Of a stretch of DNA of 64,000 nt, positions 33,689 to 42,513 are shown piece by piece. Positions within the stretch are counted from its first letter, which is position 1; every line of letters begins with the position of its first letter. The notes under the pieces were generated by a model that was not told the origin of the DNA, did not search any database, and saw nothing but the letters and a program-made list of their open reading frames with translations. The stretch covers positions 198,411 to 262,410 of the forward strand of contig NZ_LIXJ01000016.1 of the NCBI RefSeq assembly GCF_001905795.1, given 5' to 3'. A program made the translations under genes and the position numbers. The DNA is from Streptomyces sp. CB01580. GTDB taxonomy: Bacteria; Actinomycetota; Actinomycetes; Streptomycetales; Streptomycetaceae.

Positions 33689-35014
33689 TCAGCAGTTGTC
33701 GATGAAACGGTCGAGCACCCGCACGCCGAACTTGAGACCGTCCACCGGCACCCGCTCGTCCACGCCGTGGAACATGCCCGCGAAGTCGAGCTCCGGGGGC
33801 AGCTTCAGCGGGGCGAAGCCGAAGCACCGGATGCCGAGGTCGTCGAAGGACTTGGCGTCGGTACCGCCCGAGAGCATGTAGGGGACCGCACGCGCGATCG
33901 GGTCCTCGGCCTTGAGGGCCGCCTGCATCGCCTCGACGAGCGAGCCGTCGAAGCTGGTCTCCAGCGCCTTGTCCGTGTGCACGTCCTCCCGCTTCACCCG
34001 GGGGCCGAGGATGCGGTCCAGGTCGGCCAGGAACTCCTCCTCGAAGCCGGGCAGGAAGCGGCCGTCGACGTGGGCCACGGCCTGTCCGGGGATGACGTTC
34101 ACCTTGTAGCCGGCGCCGAGCATGGTGGGGGCCGCGGAGTTGCGGAGCGTGGCGCCGACCATCTTGGCGATGCCGTTGAGCTTGGGAAGCGTGGCCTCCA
34201 TGTTCTCCGGGTCGAGCGGGACACCGAGCGCGTCGGACAGCTCGTCGAGGAAGGACCGCACGGTCTTGGTGACCCGGACCGGCCAGTTGTGCCGCCCGAG
34301 CCGTCCGACCGCCTCGCACAGCTCGGTGATCGCGTTGTCGTCGTTGGTCATCGAGCCGTGACCGGCGGTGCCGTCCACGGTGAGCCGCATCCAGTGCATG
34401 CCCTTCTCGGCCGTCTCGACGAGGTAGAGCCGCAGCTTCTCGTTCACCGTGAAGGAGAAGCCGCCGACCTCGCCGATCGCCTCGGTGACGCCCTCGAAGA
34501 GACCGGGGTGCTTGTCCACGAGATACCGCGCCCCGTACGTGCCGCCCGCCTCCTCGTCGGCGAGGAACGCCAGCACGATGTCACGCGGGGGCTTGCGGCC
34601 GCTGCGCAGCCGGTCGCGGACGACCGCGAGGGTCATCGCGTCCATGTCCTTCATGTCGACCGCGCCCCGGCCCCACACGCAGCCGTCCGCCACCTCACCG
34701 GAGAACGGGTGGTGGGTCCAGTCGTGGGCGTTGGCCGGCACCACGTCCGTGTGCCCGTGGATGAGCAGCGCGGGACGGGACGGGTCCTCGCCCTCGATCC
34801 GGGCCACGGTCGAGGCCCGGCCCTTGTGGGACTCGATGATCTGCGGCTCCAGCCCGACCTCGGCCAGCTTCTCCGCGACGTACTCGGCGGCGCCGCGCTC
34901 CCCCGGTCCCGAGTGGTCCCCGTAGTTGCTGGTGTCGATGCGGATCAGGTCACGACAGAGGTCCACGACCTCGTCCTCGCCCGGGACGGTCCGGGCCGTG
35001 TTGGTCTCGCTCAC
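33689..35014 (-). CDS. M20-family zinc peptidase / amidohydrolase
   Basis: 441-residue di-zinc hydrolase of the ArgE/DapE/carboxypeptidase G2 family. Metal and catalytic residues: HGHTD with His88 and Asp90, Asp in GRGAVDMKDM, the Glu pair in LADEEAGG, and a late His in GMFHGVDE. The dimerisation lid lies between (KGMHWMRLTVDGTAGHGSM). GTG 35014 is preferred, as GGAAGGA precedes it. The substrate may be a peptide, an N-acyl amino acid or a carbamoyl compound; sequence alone does not decide. It is monocistronic between chpH and tRNA-Leu. Confidence 0.93.
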   Translation of the reverse strand: MSETNTARTVPGEDEVVDLCRDLIRIDTSNYGDHSGPGERGAAEYVAEKLAEVGLEPQIIESHKGRASTVARIEGEDPSRPALLIHGHTDVVPANAHDWTHHPFSGEVADGCVWGRGAVDMKDMDAMTLAVVRDRLRSGRKPPRDIVLAFLADEEAGGTYGARYLVDKHPGLFEGVTEAIGEVGGFSFTVNEKLRLYLVETAEKGMHWMRLTVDGTAGHGSMTNDDNAITELCEAVGRLGRHNWPVRVTKTVRSFLDELSDALGVPLDPENMEATLPKLNGIAKMVGATLRNSAAPTMLGAGYKVNVIPGQAVAHVDGRFLPGFEEEFLADLDRILGPRVKREDVHTDKALETSFDGSLVEAMQAALKAEDPIARAVPYMLSGGTDAKSFDDLGIRCFGFAPLKLPPELDFAGMFHGVDERVPVDGLKFGVRVLDRFIDNC

Positions 35015-35196
35015 ACTGCTTCCTTCCACTGTCGCTGTGTCCCTCCCCCTCATCCTCTCCCGCTCCGTCCGCCCGCCCAAGGCCCTCCATCTCTCGTCAT
35101 GTGCCCTTCACACTCCCCCGGCGTGATCGAGCACCCCCGGATGTTTGCTATTGTTTTCCACGTCGGAACGGGCGAGTCCCGCGAGACAGACACCTG

Positions 35197-35284
35197 GTCC
35201 GGGTGGCGGAATGGCAGACGCGCTAGCTTGAGGTGCTAGTGCCCTTTATCGGGCGTGGGGGTTCAAGTCCCCCCTCGGACACCA
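35197..35284 (+). tRNA. tRNA-Leu (anticodon GAG)
   Basis: 88 bases with the 3' CCA encoded. The acceptor GTCCGGG pairs with CTCGGAC, the anticodon stem is CTAGC/GCTAG with loop TTGAGGT, there is a long variable arm (TGCCC...GGGC) typical of tRNA-Leu, and the T-loop is GGGTTCAAGTCCC-like. Confidence 0.96.
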
Positions 35285-35287
35285 CTG

Positions 35288-35312
35288 AAAACCCCAGCTC
35301 AGCTGGGGTTTT
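35288..35312 (+). terminator. Terminator of the tRNA-Leu gene
   Basis: AAAACCCCAGC and GCTGGGGTTTT form an 11-bp stem with loop TCA, ending in a T run. This is a classic intrinsic terminator three bases after the tRNA. Confidence 0.85.
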
Positions 35313-35397
35313 CTGCTGTTTCGGGCGGGGTCGTGCGAGCGCACGGCCCATGGGCCCGGCACGCCGTCCACCGACGTCCCGGGCCCCGGCCTCCCCG

Positions 35398-36339
35398 TCA
35401 GGCGAGCACCTCGGCCAGCAGGGATGCGGTCCTGGCCACCAGTGCGTTGTCGGCCTGCGCGTCCTCCTCGTACCTGGTCGTCAGGACGGCCATCACGATC
35501 GGAGCGCCGCCCGGAGGCCAGGTGATGCCCACGTCGTTGCTGCCGCCGTACCGCCCGCCGCCGGTCTTGTCGGCGACGGTCCAGTCGGCGGGCAGGCCGG
35601 CGCGGAACCGCTCGTCGCTGGTGGTGTTGCCCAGCAGCCAGCCGGTGAGGCGGCGCCGGTCCCGGGGCGAGAGCGCGTCGCCGAGCGTGAGATTCGCGTA
35701 GGTGCGGCCGATGGCACGCGGGGTGGTGGTGTCGGTGGTGCGCCACGGTTCCGCCGAGTTCAGTTCGGGCTCCCAGCGGTCGAGCCGGGTGCGGCCGTCC
35801 CCGGTCGAACGGCAGAAGCGGGTGACGGCGGTCGGTCCGCCCAGCTCGCGCAGGAGCAGGTTGCCCGCGGCGTTGTCGCTGTGGCGGATGGCCGCGTCGC
35901 ACAGTGCCCCGACGGTCATGCCGCGGGCGATGTTCTCGTCCTCGCCGGTGATCGGGCAGTACCCCGAGTCCTCCGCGTACCGGCGGGTGTAGTGGATGCG
36001 CTCGGCCAGGAACTCGCCGTCGTGGTCGAGGTCGCGCAGCACGGCCGCGGCGGCGATCGTCTTGAACAACGAGCACATCGGGAAGCGCTCGTCCGCCCGG
36101 TAGGCCACCGTTCTCCGCGTGCGTGTGTGGTGGGCGTACACGCCGAGCCGGGCCGTGTGCTCCCGCTCCAGTTGCGCCAGGCGCGAGGCGACGGAGCCGC
36201 CGGTCGAGGCGTACGCGGTGCCGCCGAGTGCCGGGGGCAGCGCGGCGGCGAGCGCCGCGCCGGCGCCGATGACGAGGGCGGTGCGGCGGGACGGGCGTGG
36301 TCCTGTGGTGTGCAAGGCGTTCCCTTCTGCGGTGCTCAC
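35398..36339 (-). CDS. Class A beta-lactamase
   Basis: Exported serine hydrolase that opens beta-lactam rings. All catalytic motifs are intact: SLFK (Ser90-x-x-Lys93), SDN near 148-150, ExELN (EPELN) near 185, and KTG near 253. The N-terminus holds a twin-arginine signal (PSRRTALVIGAGAALAAALP, about 16-35). GTG 36339 gives 313 residues; TTG 36315, which has AGAAGGGA at ideal distance, is a serious alternative and would trim eight residues. No regulator or mobile element adjoins it, so it is a resident chromosomal enzyme. Confidence 0.93.
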   Translation of the reverse strand: MSTAEGNALHTTGPRPSRRTALVIGAGAALAAALPPALGGTAYASTGGSVASRLAQLEREHTARLGVYAHHTRTRRTVAYRADERFPMCSLFKTIAAAAVLRDLDHDGEFLAERIHYTRRYAEDSGYCPITGEDENIARGMTVGALCDAAIRHSDNAAGNLLLRELGGPTAVTRFCRSTGDGRTRLDRWEPELNSAEPWRTTDTTTPRAIGRTYANLTLGDALSPRDRRRLTGWLLGNTTSDERFRAGLPADWTVADKTGGGRYGGSNDVGITWPPGGAPIVMAVLTTRYEEDAQADNALVARTASLLAEVLA

Positions 36340-36590
36340 GACATACCCCGAATACCCCGACACGCAGTCGGCCGCGGAACGGTTCCGTCCGGTCGGATGC
36401 GGTGCAGTGGGCGCGGGCCGCGCTCCGCGTACCGCGTACCGCGTGCGCGACGGTCCGATCGACCGCGTCGGCTTCCCAGGCGGAGCGGGCCCGCTCTTCG
36501 TCCCGCGGGGCGGGGGCGGTGCTCCGGTGGGCCGGGACGACCGGGGATACTGGGCGAGCCCCCCGGACGAGGACACGAGGAGTCCGTGCC

Positions 36591-36626
36591 ATGCCCACCG
36601 CCGTACCGGACGGCGCGCCCCGATGA
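36591..36626 (+). CDS. 11-codon leader ORF coupled to the pseudouridine synthase gene
   Basis: ATG CCC ACC encodes MPTAVPDGAPR and stops at TGA 36624-36626, overlapping the next ATG (ATGA). A good CGAGGAG ribosome site lies nine bases upstream, whereas the following gene has none of its own. It could be a leader peptide for coupled translation, or the true N-terminus cut off by a frameshift. No homology is claimed. Confidence 0.4.
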   Translation: MPTAVPDGAPR

Positions 36627-37558
36627 GGGGGCGCGCGAAGCCTCCGCCCGCGCCGCTGCCCCAGCGGGACGGGATCGATCCGGTGCGGGTGCGGCTTCCG
36701 GAGGACCCGGAGGGGCGGTGGGCGACGGTCGGGGATCATCTGCGGGCACGGTTCGCGGGCGCGGTCGGGGCGGAGCGGGTGGACGCCATGTTCGCCGAGG
36801 GGCGGTTCGTGTCCGTGCGCGGTCCCGTGTCCGCCGACGAACCGTACGCCGCGGGGCGGTACCTCTGGTTCCACCGGGACTTCGCGCCGGAGGAGCCGGT
36901 GCCGTTCCAGGTCGGGATCGTCCATCGCGACGCGCATCTCGTCGTCGCCGACAAGCCGCACTTCCTGGCGACGACGCCGCGCGGACGTCATGTCACCGAG
37001 ACGGCGGTGGCCCGGTTGCGCCGCGAGCTGGACATGCCCGCGCTGCAGCCCGCGCACCGGCTGGACCGGCTGACCGCGGGACTGGTCCTGTTCGTGGTGC
37101 GGCCCGAGGAGCGGGGCGCGTACCAGACGCTGTTCCGGGACCGGCTGGTGCGCAAGGAGTACGAGGCGGTGGCGCCGTACGATCCCGGGCTGGTCCTGCC
37201 CCGGACCGTGCGCAGCCGGATCGTGAAGGAACGCGGGGTCGTCGCCGCGCGTGAGGAGCCGGGCGAGCCGAACAGCGAGACCCGGATCGAGCTGCTGGAG
37301 CACCGGGCGGGCCTCGGCCGTTACCGGCTGCTGCCCGCCACCGGACGCACCCACCAGCTGCGGGTCCATATGAACGGGCTGGGGCTGCCGTTGGTCGACG
37401 ACCCGGTCTATCCGGTGGTCGAGGCGGAGGGCGATGCGGACGACTGGTCGCGTCCGCTCCAACTGCTCGCGCGCCTGCTGAAGTTCACCGATCCGGTCAC
37501 GGGCGAGCCGCGCCGCTTCGAGAGCGGGCTGCGGCTCTCCGCGTGGCCGGAGCGGTGA
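36623..37558 (+). CDS. RluA-family RNA pseudouridine synthase
   Basis: 311-residue enzyme that isomerises uridines in RNA. The catalytic motif HRLDRLTAGLVLF (about 146-158) has the essential Asp, and the RluA segments DKPHFLATTP, LFRDRLVRKEYEAV and TGRTHQLRVHM follow in order. An S4 domain is not seen; the first 90 residues are less conserved. ATG 36623 overlaps the stop of an 11-codon ORF that carries the ribosome site. The RNA target (rRNA or tRNA) cannot be told. Converges with the MBL-fold gene across a MITE-like element. Confidence 0.92.
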   Translation: MRGRAKPPPAPLPQRDGIDPVRVRLPEDPEGRWATVGDHLRARFAGAVGAERVDAMFAEGRFVSVRGPVSADEPYAAGRYLWFHRDFAPEEPVPFQVGIVHRDAHLVVADKPHFLATTPRGRHVTETAVARLRRELDMPALQPAHRLDRLTAGLVLFVVRPEERGAYQTLFRDRLVRKEYEAVAPYDPGLVLPRTVRSRIVKERGVVAAREEPGEPNSETRIELLEHRAGLGRYRLLPATGRTHQLRVHMNGLGLPLVDDPVYPVVEAEGDADDWSRPLQLLARLLKFTDPVTGEPRRFESGLRLSAWPER

Positions 37559-37569
37559 CCGGCGGGCCC

Positions 37570-37612
37570 CACCGGTCCGGGACCGGGTGACCTCCGCGGG
37601 CCCGGACCGGTG
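37570..37612 (+). terminator. Terminator of the pseudouridine synthase gene
   Basis: CACCGGTCCGGG (37570-37581) pairs perfectly with CCCGGACCGGTG (37601-37612), 12 bases past the stop codon. Confidence 0.7.
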
Positions 37613-37630
37613 TGCGCCGCCCGGCCTCAG

Positions 37631-37791
37631 AGCCTGTCGGGTGACCTTCGACCGGAAAGCGGACGCGGCATGGTGCGTGCGATTCCAAGGCGCCGGGATG
37701 CCCTCGTAGTGGAGCTACGAGGGCATTTCGGCAACGCCGGAAGTGTGCGCGCCAGGGCGTGGCCGCCCGGTCAGAGGCCACCCGACAGGCT
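37631..37791. mobile_element. MITE-like element, 161 bp, with 13-bp terminal inverted repeats and 5-bp target duplication
   Basis: Ends are AGCCTGTCGGGTG (37631-37643) and its exact complement CACCCGACAGGCT (37779-37791). CTCAG flanks both sides (37626-37630 and 37792-37796), as expected from transposition. Inside is a 12-bp hairpin (ATGCCCTCGTAG/CTACGAGGGCAT around 37698-37727). No open reading frame for a transposase exists, so it would need one supplied elsewhere. A 25-base piece of it recurs at 25684-25708. Confidence 0.75.
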
Positions 37792-37792
37792 C

Positions 37793-38422
37793 TCAGTGGC
37801 CGCGGGCGATCCATTCGTCGAGGTGCGGGGCCTCCGCGCCGACGGTGGTGGAGTCGCCGTGTCCGGTGCGGACGCTAGTCTCCGGGGGCAGCGTGAGCAG
37901 CCGTTCCCTGATCGAGTCGATGATCGTGGGGAAGTGGGAGAAGGAGCGTCCGGTGGCTCCCGGGCCGCCCCGGAAGAGCGTGTCGCCGGTGAAGACGGTG
38001 GTCAGCCCGGGGGCGTACAGGCAGACGGCGCCGGGCGCGTGGCCCGGGGTGTGCAGGACCGTGAGCGTCGTGCCGGCGATCCGCAGCTCCTGACCGTCGG
38101 TCAGTTCGCCGTCCGGGGCGCGGTCCGGGTGGGTGCGCTTCCACAGCGGCAGGTCGTCGGGGTGCAGCAGGATCGGTGCGCCGGTGGCGGCGGCGAGGGC
38201 CGGGGCCGCGTCGATGTGGTCGTTGTGCGCGTGCGTGCACACGATGGCGCGCAGGGCACGGCCGTTCAGCGCGGTCTCGATGGCGTCGGCGTCGTGGGCG
38301 GCGTCGATGACGATCGCCTCGGTGTCGTCGCCGACGATCCAGACGTTGTTGTCGACGTCCCACTCCCCGCCGTCGAGGGCGAAGGTGCCGGAGGTGACGA
38401 GGTGGTCGATGCGCGCGGCCAT
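37793..38422 (-). CDS. MBL-fold hydrolase, probable S-formylmycothiol hydrolase partner
   Basis: 209-residue metallo-beta-lactamase-fold enzyme. The metal motif is THAHNDHID (His64, His66, Asp68, His69), with further ligands in HTPGHAPG and FTGDTLFRGG, the glyoxalase II-like pattern. Its ATG overlaps the stop of the mycothiol-dependent dehydrogenase gene (TGATG), so the two are made together. In that setting it probably hydrolyses S-formylmycothiol to formate and mycothiol; this role is inferred from context. The stop codon lies inside the CTCAG duplication of the adjoining MITE-like element. Confidence 0.88.
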   Translation of the reverse strand: MAARIDHLVTSGTFALDGGEWDVDNNVWIVGDDTEAIVIDAAHDADAIETALNGRALRAIVCTHAHNDHIDAAPALAAATGAPILLHPDDLPLWKRTHPDRAPDGELTDGQELRIAGTTLTVLHTPGHAPGAVCLYAPGLTTVFTGDTLFRGGPGATGRSFSHFPTIIDSIRERLLTLPPETSVRTGHGDSTTVGAEAPHLDEWIARGH

Positions 38423-39507
38423 CAGAGGACCACCACCGAGCGCAGCACGTCGCCCTCGTGCATCCGGGCGAACGCCTTCTCGACGTCGCCGAGTCCGATG
38501 GTCTCGGTGACGAACGCGCCGAGGTCGATGCGGCCCTGCTGGTGCAGATCGATGAGCATCGGGAAGTCGCGCGAGGGCAGGCAGTCGCCGTACCAGGAGG
38601 ACTTGAGCGAGCCGCCGCGGCCGAAGACGTCGAGCAGCGGCAGCTCCAGCCGCATCTCCGGGGTGGGGACGCCGACCAGGACGACGGTGCCCGCGAGGTC
38701 GCGGGCGTAGAACGCCTGCTGGTAGGTCTCGGGGCGGCCGACCGCCTCGATGACGACGTCCGCGCCGTTGCCGCCGGTCAGCGAGCGGATCGCCTCGACC
38801 GGGTCGGTGGAACGGGAGTTGACGGTGTGGGTGGCGCCCATCGACTTCGCCGTCTCCAGCTTGCGGTCGTCGACGTCCACCGCGATGATCCGCGCCGCTC
38901 CGGCCAGCCGGGCGCCGACGATCGCCGCGTCGCCGACACCGCCGCAGCCGATCACGGCGACCGAGTCGCCGCGGCCGACCTGGCCGGTGTTGAGGGCGGC
39001 GCCGATGCCCGCCATGACGCCGCAGCCGAGGAGTCCGGCGACGGCCGGGGAGACCTCGGGGTCGACCTTGGTGCACTGGCCGGCGGCGACCAGGGTCTTC
39101 TCGGCGAACGCGCCGATGCCGAGGGCCGGGGAGAGTTCCGTGCCGTCGAGCAGCGTCATCTTCTGCTTCGCGTTGTGGGTGTCGAAGCAGTACCAGGGCC
39201 GGCCACGCAGACACGCCCGGCACTGGCCGCACACCGCACGCCAGTTGAGGATGACGAAGTCGCCGGGCGCGACGTCCGTGACGCCCTCGCCGACGGACTC
39301 GACCACGCCGGACGCCTCGTGTCCGAGGAGGAACGGGAACTCGTCGTTGATACCGCCCTGCTTGTAGTGCAGATCGGTGTGGCAGACGCCGCACGCCTGA
39401 ATCGTCACCACGGCCTCGCCGGGGCCCGGGTCCGGGATCACGATGGTCTCGACCCGTACCGGCTCGTTCTTCCCCGGTGCGATGACCCCTTGCACCTGCT
39501 GCGACAT
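38422..39507 (-). CDS. S-(hydroxymethyl)mycothiol dehydrogenase
   Basis: NAD-dependent, zinc-containing class III-like alcohol dehydrogenase that oxidises the formaldehyde-mycothiol adduct; also known as MscR for S-nitrosomycothiol reduction. 361 residues. Catalytic zinc ligands Cys42 and His63 (ACGVCHTDLH, LGHEASG), structural zinc cysteines in CGQCRACLRGRPWYC, and the NAD fold VIGCGGVGDAAIVGA near 190. ATG 39507 has AGGAG. It starts a two-gene operon for formaldehyde detoxification, using the mycothiol whose ligase MshC is encoded elsewhere in this window. Confidence 0.94.
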   Translation of the reverse strand: MSQQVQGVIAPGKNEPVRVETIVIPDPGPGEAVVTIQACGVCHTDLHYKQGGINDEFPFLLGHEASGVVESVGEGVTDVAPGDFVILNWRAVCGQCRACLRGRPWYCFDTHNAKQKMTLLDGTELSPALGIGAFAEKTLVAAGQCTKVDPEVSPAVAGLLGCGVMAGIGAALNTGQVGRGDSVAVIGCGGVGDAAIVGARLAGAARIIAVDVDDRKLETAKSMGATHTVNSRSTDPVEAIRSLTGGNGADVVIEAVGRPETYQQAFYARDLAGTVVLVGVPTPEMRLELPLLDVFGRGGSLKSSWYGDCLPSRDFPMLIDLHQQGRIDLGAFVTETIGLGDVEKAFARMHEGDVLRSVVVL

Positions 39508-39780
39508 ACCGCGGTCTCCTGTTTCCGTCATTTCGTGAAGTTCGAACGCGAACAACCGTACGCCCCGAAAGGGTGTCACGGCGGCGCGCCGCGTTGGCGC
39601 GAAACGGCCGCTGCCCACCCGGTGGGATGTACCGGTTTCGGTCAGATGGGGCGTTGCGGTGAACTGCGGCGCCGCTCTCCGCGGTCCTTCGATGCAGAGG
39701 GACCAGGGGGCCGATACCTGCGGGGGCAGGGGTCCCATGGCCCACCAACAAATGATCTATGGATCACGGGGGGAAGTACC

Positions 39781-41745
39781 TTGACCGAGATCGCCGAGTT
39801 CACGGAGAAGAGCGGCCGGCGGACCGGCACGGCGGGAACCGACGCGGTGACGGCCGCGGCACCGGCCGGCGCGGCCCGGACCGACACGGTGGCGCCGGAG
39901 GCCGGGGCGGCCGTGCCGGCGGCGCGGGTGGGCGGGCTCGTGCCGTACGCCGACCCGTTGCCCGTACCGCCGGTGCTGCGCCCGCGGAGCGACGACCCGC
40001 TCCACGAGACCGAGATCGCCGTGTCGCCCACCTGGGTGAGGATGCACTCGCAGCTGCCGCCGACCCTGATGTGGGGGTACGCCGGGATGGTGCCGGGGCC
40101 GACCATCGAGGTACGGCGCGGGGAGCGGATCAGGATCGCCTGGACGAACCGGGTGCCCGAGGGGAGCGAGTACCCGGTGACCGCCGTGGAGGTCGGTCCG
40201 GTGGGACCGGGCGAGACGGCCCCGCACAACCGGCCGGGACGCGACGGCGTCGAGCCGGACGCGGACGTCGCCGCGCTGCCCGCCTGGACGGTGACCCACC
40301 TGCACGGCGCGCAGACCGGCGGCGGGAACGACGGCTGGGCGGACAACGCCGTCGGCTCCGGCGACGCCCAGCTGTCGGAGTACCCGAACGACCACCACGC
40401 CGCCCACTGGTGGTACCACGACCACGCCATGAACATCACCCGGTGGAACGTGTACGCCGGGCTCGTCGGCACGTACCTGGTCCGGGACGACGAGGAGGAC
40501 ACGCTCGGTCTGCCGTCCGGCGACCGGGAGGTGCCGCTGATCCTCGCCGACCGCAACCTGGACACCGACGAGGACGGACGGCCGAACGGGCGGCTGCTGC
40601 ACAAGACCACCGTGGTCGTCGCGGCCGACCCGGAGACCGGAAAGCCGGTGTCGCTGCCGTTCCTGGGCCCGTACACGACGGTCAACGGCCGTATCTGGCC
40701 GCACTTCGACGTGGACGACGCCTGGTACCGGTTCCGGCTGGTCAACGCCTCCAACGCCCGGATCTACGATCTGGTGCTGCTGGACGACGCGAACGAGCCG
40801 GTGCCGGGCGTGATCCGGCAGATCGGCAGCGACGGCGGGCTGCTGCCGCGCCCGGTGCCGGTCGACTTCGACGAGTCGATGCCGTCGCTGACGATCGCGC
40901 CGGCCGAGCGGATGGACCTGCTGATCGACTTCTCGGCGCTGGCCGGGCGACGGGTCCGCCTGGTCAACCGGGGCAGGCTCGGGCCGGGGGTGCCGGACCT
41001 CGCGTCCAGCGTGCCGTTCCCGCAGGTGATGGAGTTCCGGGTACGGGAGACGGGGCGGCGGGACGCCTTCGTGCCGCCGGAGGTGCTGTCGGGTTCCTTC
41101 CGCCGGTACGAGCACGGCCTGGTGGAGCACGGGCACCGGCTCGTCGTGCTGACCCCGCCCGGCACGGTCGGTGGCGGCGGCCACCCGGAGATCTGGGAGA
41201 TGGCGGAGGTCGAGGGTGCGTCCGGGGTGCCGGTGCCGTCGGACGGCATCGTCCAGGTGCGGGGCGAGGACGGCACGGTGCGCACGTACCGCAGGATCGC
41301 CCGGACCTTCAACGACGGGCTCGGGTTCACGATCGGCGAGAACACGTACGAGCAGTGGTCGTTCCTCAACCTGGGCGCCCCGACCCATCCCATGCACATC
41401 CACCTGGCGGACTTCCAGGTCCTCGGCCGGGAGGCGTACACGGTGGACGGCTTCGACACCGCGATCGGCGGCACCCGCTCCCCCGTGGCGTTCGACCACG
41501 GCACCAAGATCCCGGTGCCGCCGAACGAGCAGGGCTGGAAGGACGTCTTCCGGGTGCCGCAGGGGCAGTTGGTGAAGGTGCTCGGCAACTTCGACGGCGG
41601 GTACGGGCGGTTCATGTACCACTGCCATCTGCTGGAGCACGAGGACATGGGCATGATGCGGCCGTTCGTCGTGATGCCGCCGGAGGCGCTCAAGTTCGAC
41701 CACGGCGCCGGGCACGGCGGCCACGGCCCGGGGCACGGCGGCTGA
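39781..41745 (+). CDS. Multicopper oxidase, phenoxazinone synthase/CotA-like
   Basis: 654-residue copper oxidase. All four copper motifs are present: HLHGAQTGGG near 174, HWWYHDHAM near 208, THPMHIHLADF near 537 and YHCHLLEHEDMGMM near 613, giving type 1, 2 and 3 copper ligands. The opening MHSQLPPTLMWGYAG and VPGPTIEVRRGE resemble phenoxazinone synthase and bilirubin oxidase. The first 60 residues are Ala/Thr-rich without a clear signal peptide, and the tail is His/Gly-rich. TTG 39781 is the start, because GGGGGAAG precedes it. Likely substrates are o-aminophenols or other phenolics. Confidence 0.9.
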   Translation: MTEIAEFTEKSGRRTGTAGTDAVTAAAPAGAARTDTVAPEAGAAVPAARVGGLVPYADPLPVPPVLRPRSDDPLHETEIAVSPTWVRMHSQLPPTLMWGYAGMVPGPTIEVRRGERIRIAWTNRVPEGSEYPVTAVEVGPVGPGETAPHNRPGRDGVEPDADVAALPAWTVTHLHGAQTGGGNDGWADNAVGSGDAQLSEYPNDHHAAHWWYHDHAMNITRWNVYAGLVGTYLVRDDEEDTLGLPSGDREVPLILADRNLDTDEDGRPNGRLLHKTTVVVAADPETGKPVSLPFLGPYTTVNGRIWPHFDVDDAWYRFRLVNASNARIYDLVLLDDANEPVPGVIRQIGSDGGLLPRPVPVDFDESMPSLTIAPAERMDLLIDFSALAGRRVRLVNRGRLGPGVPDLASSVPFPQVMEFRVRETGRRDAFVPPEVLSGSFRRYEHGLVEHGHRLVVLTPPGTVGGGGHPEIWEMAEVEGASGVPVPSDGIVQVRGEDGTVRTYRRIARTFNDGLGFTIGENTYEQWSFLNLGAPTHPMHIHLADFQVLGREAYTVDGFDTAIGGTRSPVAFDHGTKIPVPPNEQGWKDVFRVPQGQLVKVLGNFDGGYGRFMYHCHLLEHEDMGMMRPFVVMPPEALKFDHGAGHGGHGPGHGG

Positions 41746-41805
41746 CCCGGTCGCGAACGGCGGCCCCCGCGGGAGCGCCGACGCCGTCCCGGTGTCCGGT
41801 CGGGG

Positions 41806-42507
41806 TCAGGGCGCGAGCACGTCCAACTCGTGGAGGGCGCCCATCGCGATCTCCTTCGTCAGCCGCTCCGCCGCATCCGCGTCCCCCTCGCGCACCGCCT
41901 CGGCGACCCGGACGTGGAGGGTGACCGCCGCCGGGTCGGGGTCCTCGAACATCACGTGGTGGTGGGTACGGCCGGCCAGGATCTCGGCGACGACGTCGCC
42001 GAGCCGCGCGAACATCTCGTTGCCGGAGGCGTCGAGCACGATCCGGTGGAACGTGATGTCGTGCTCCAGATAGCCCTCCAACTGCCGGCCGCGCGAGGTG
42101 GCGACCATGCCCAGCGCGCACTCCGTGAGGGCCGCGCACTGCTCAGGGGTCGCGTTGCGGGCGGCGAGTCCCGCCGCCACCGGCTCGATCGCCGACCGCA
42201 GCACGGTCAGGGAGCGCAGCTGGCGCGGGCGGTCGGCGCCGGCCAGCCGCCACCGGATGACCTGCGGGTCGTACACGTTCCACGCCTCGGTCGGCCGCAC
42301 GGTGACGCCGACGCGGCGCCGCGACTCGACCAGGTGCATGGACTCCAGGACGCGGACCACCTCGCGCACGACCGTCCGGGAGACGTCGAAGCGCCGGGCC
42401 AGTTCGTCGGTGCGCAGCACCTGCCCCGGCTGGTGCTCCCCCGCGGCGATCTCCAGGCCCAGGATGTCCAGCACACGGGTGTGCAGCCCGTTGCCCTGTG
42501 TGGTCAT
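41806..42507 (-). CDS. gntR: Gluconate operon repressor, GntR family (FCD)
   Basis: 233-residue FadR-subfamily regulator divergent from gntK-gntP. The winged helix-turn-helix is at about 8-75 (LRTDELARRFDVSRTVVREVVRVL), and the FCD effector domain with its metal-site His/Asp residues (HDITFHRIVL, LHVRVAEAV) follows. ATG 42507 has TAGTCT six bases before it and no ribosome site, suggesting a leaderless message. It should repress gntK and gntP in the absence of gluconate or gluconate-6-phosphate through the paired palindromes in between. The symbol is by context. Confidence 0.88.
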   Translation of the reverse strand: MTTQGNGLHTRVLDILGLEIAAGEHQPGQVLRTDELARRFDVSRTVVREVVRVLESMHLVESRRRVGVTVRPTEAWNVYDPQVIRWRLAGADRPRQLRSLTVLRSAIEPVAAGLAARNATPEQCAALTECALGMVATSRGRQLEGYLEHDITFHRIVLDASGNEMFARLGDVVAEILAGRTHHHVMFEDPDPAAVTLHVRVAEAVREGDADAAERLTKEIAMGALHELDVLAP

Positions 42508-42513
42508 GGCCAC

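Noticed and set aside
35398..36339. Acquired resistance cassette
   Set aside because: The beta-lactamase has host-like composition and no integrase, insertion sequence or attachment site nearby.
37631..37791. Simple terminator rather than a mobile element
   Set aside because: Perfect 13-bp ends plus identical 5-bp flanks and a second partial copy are better explained by transposition.
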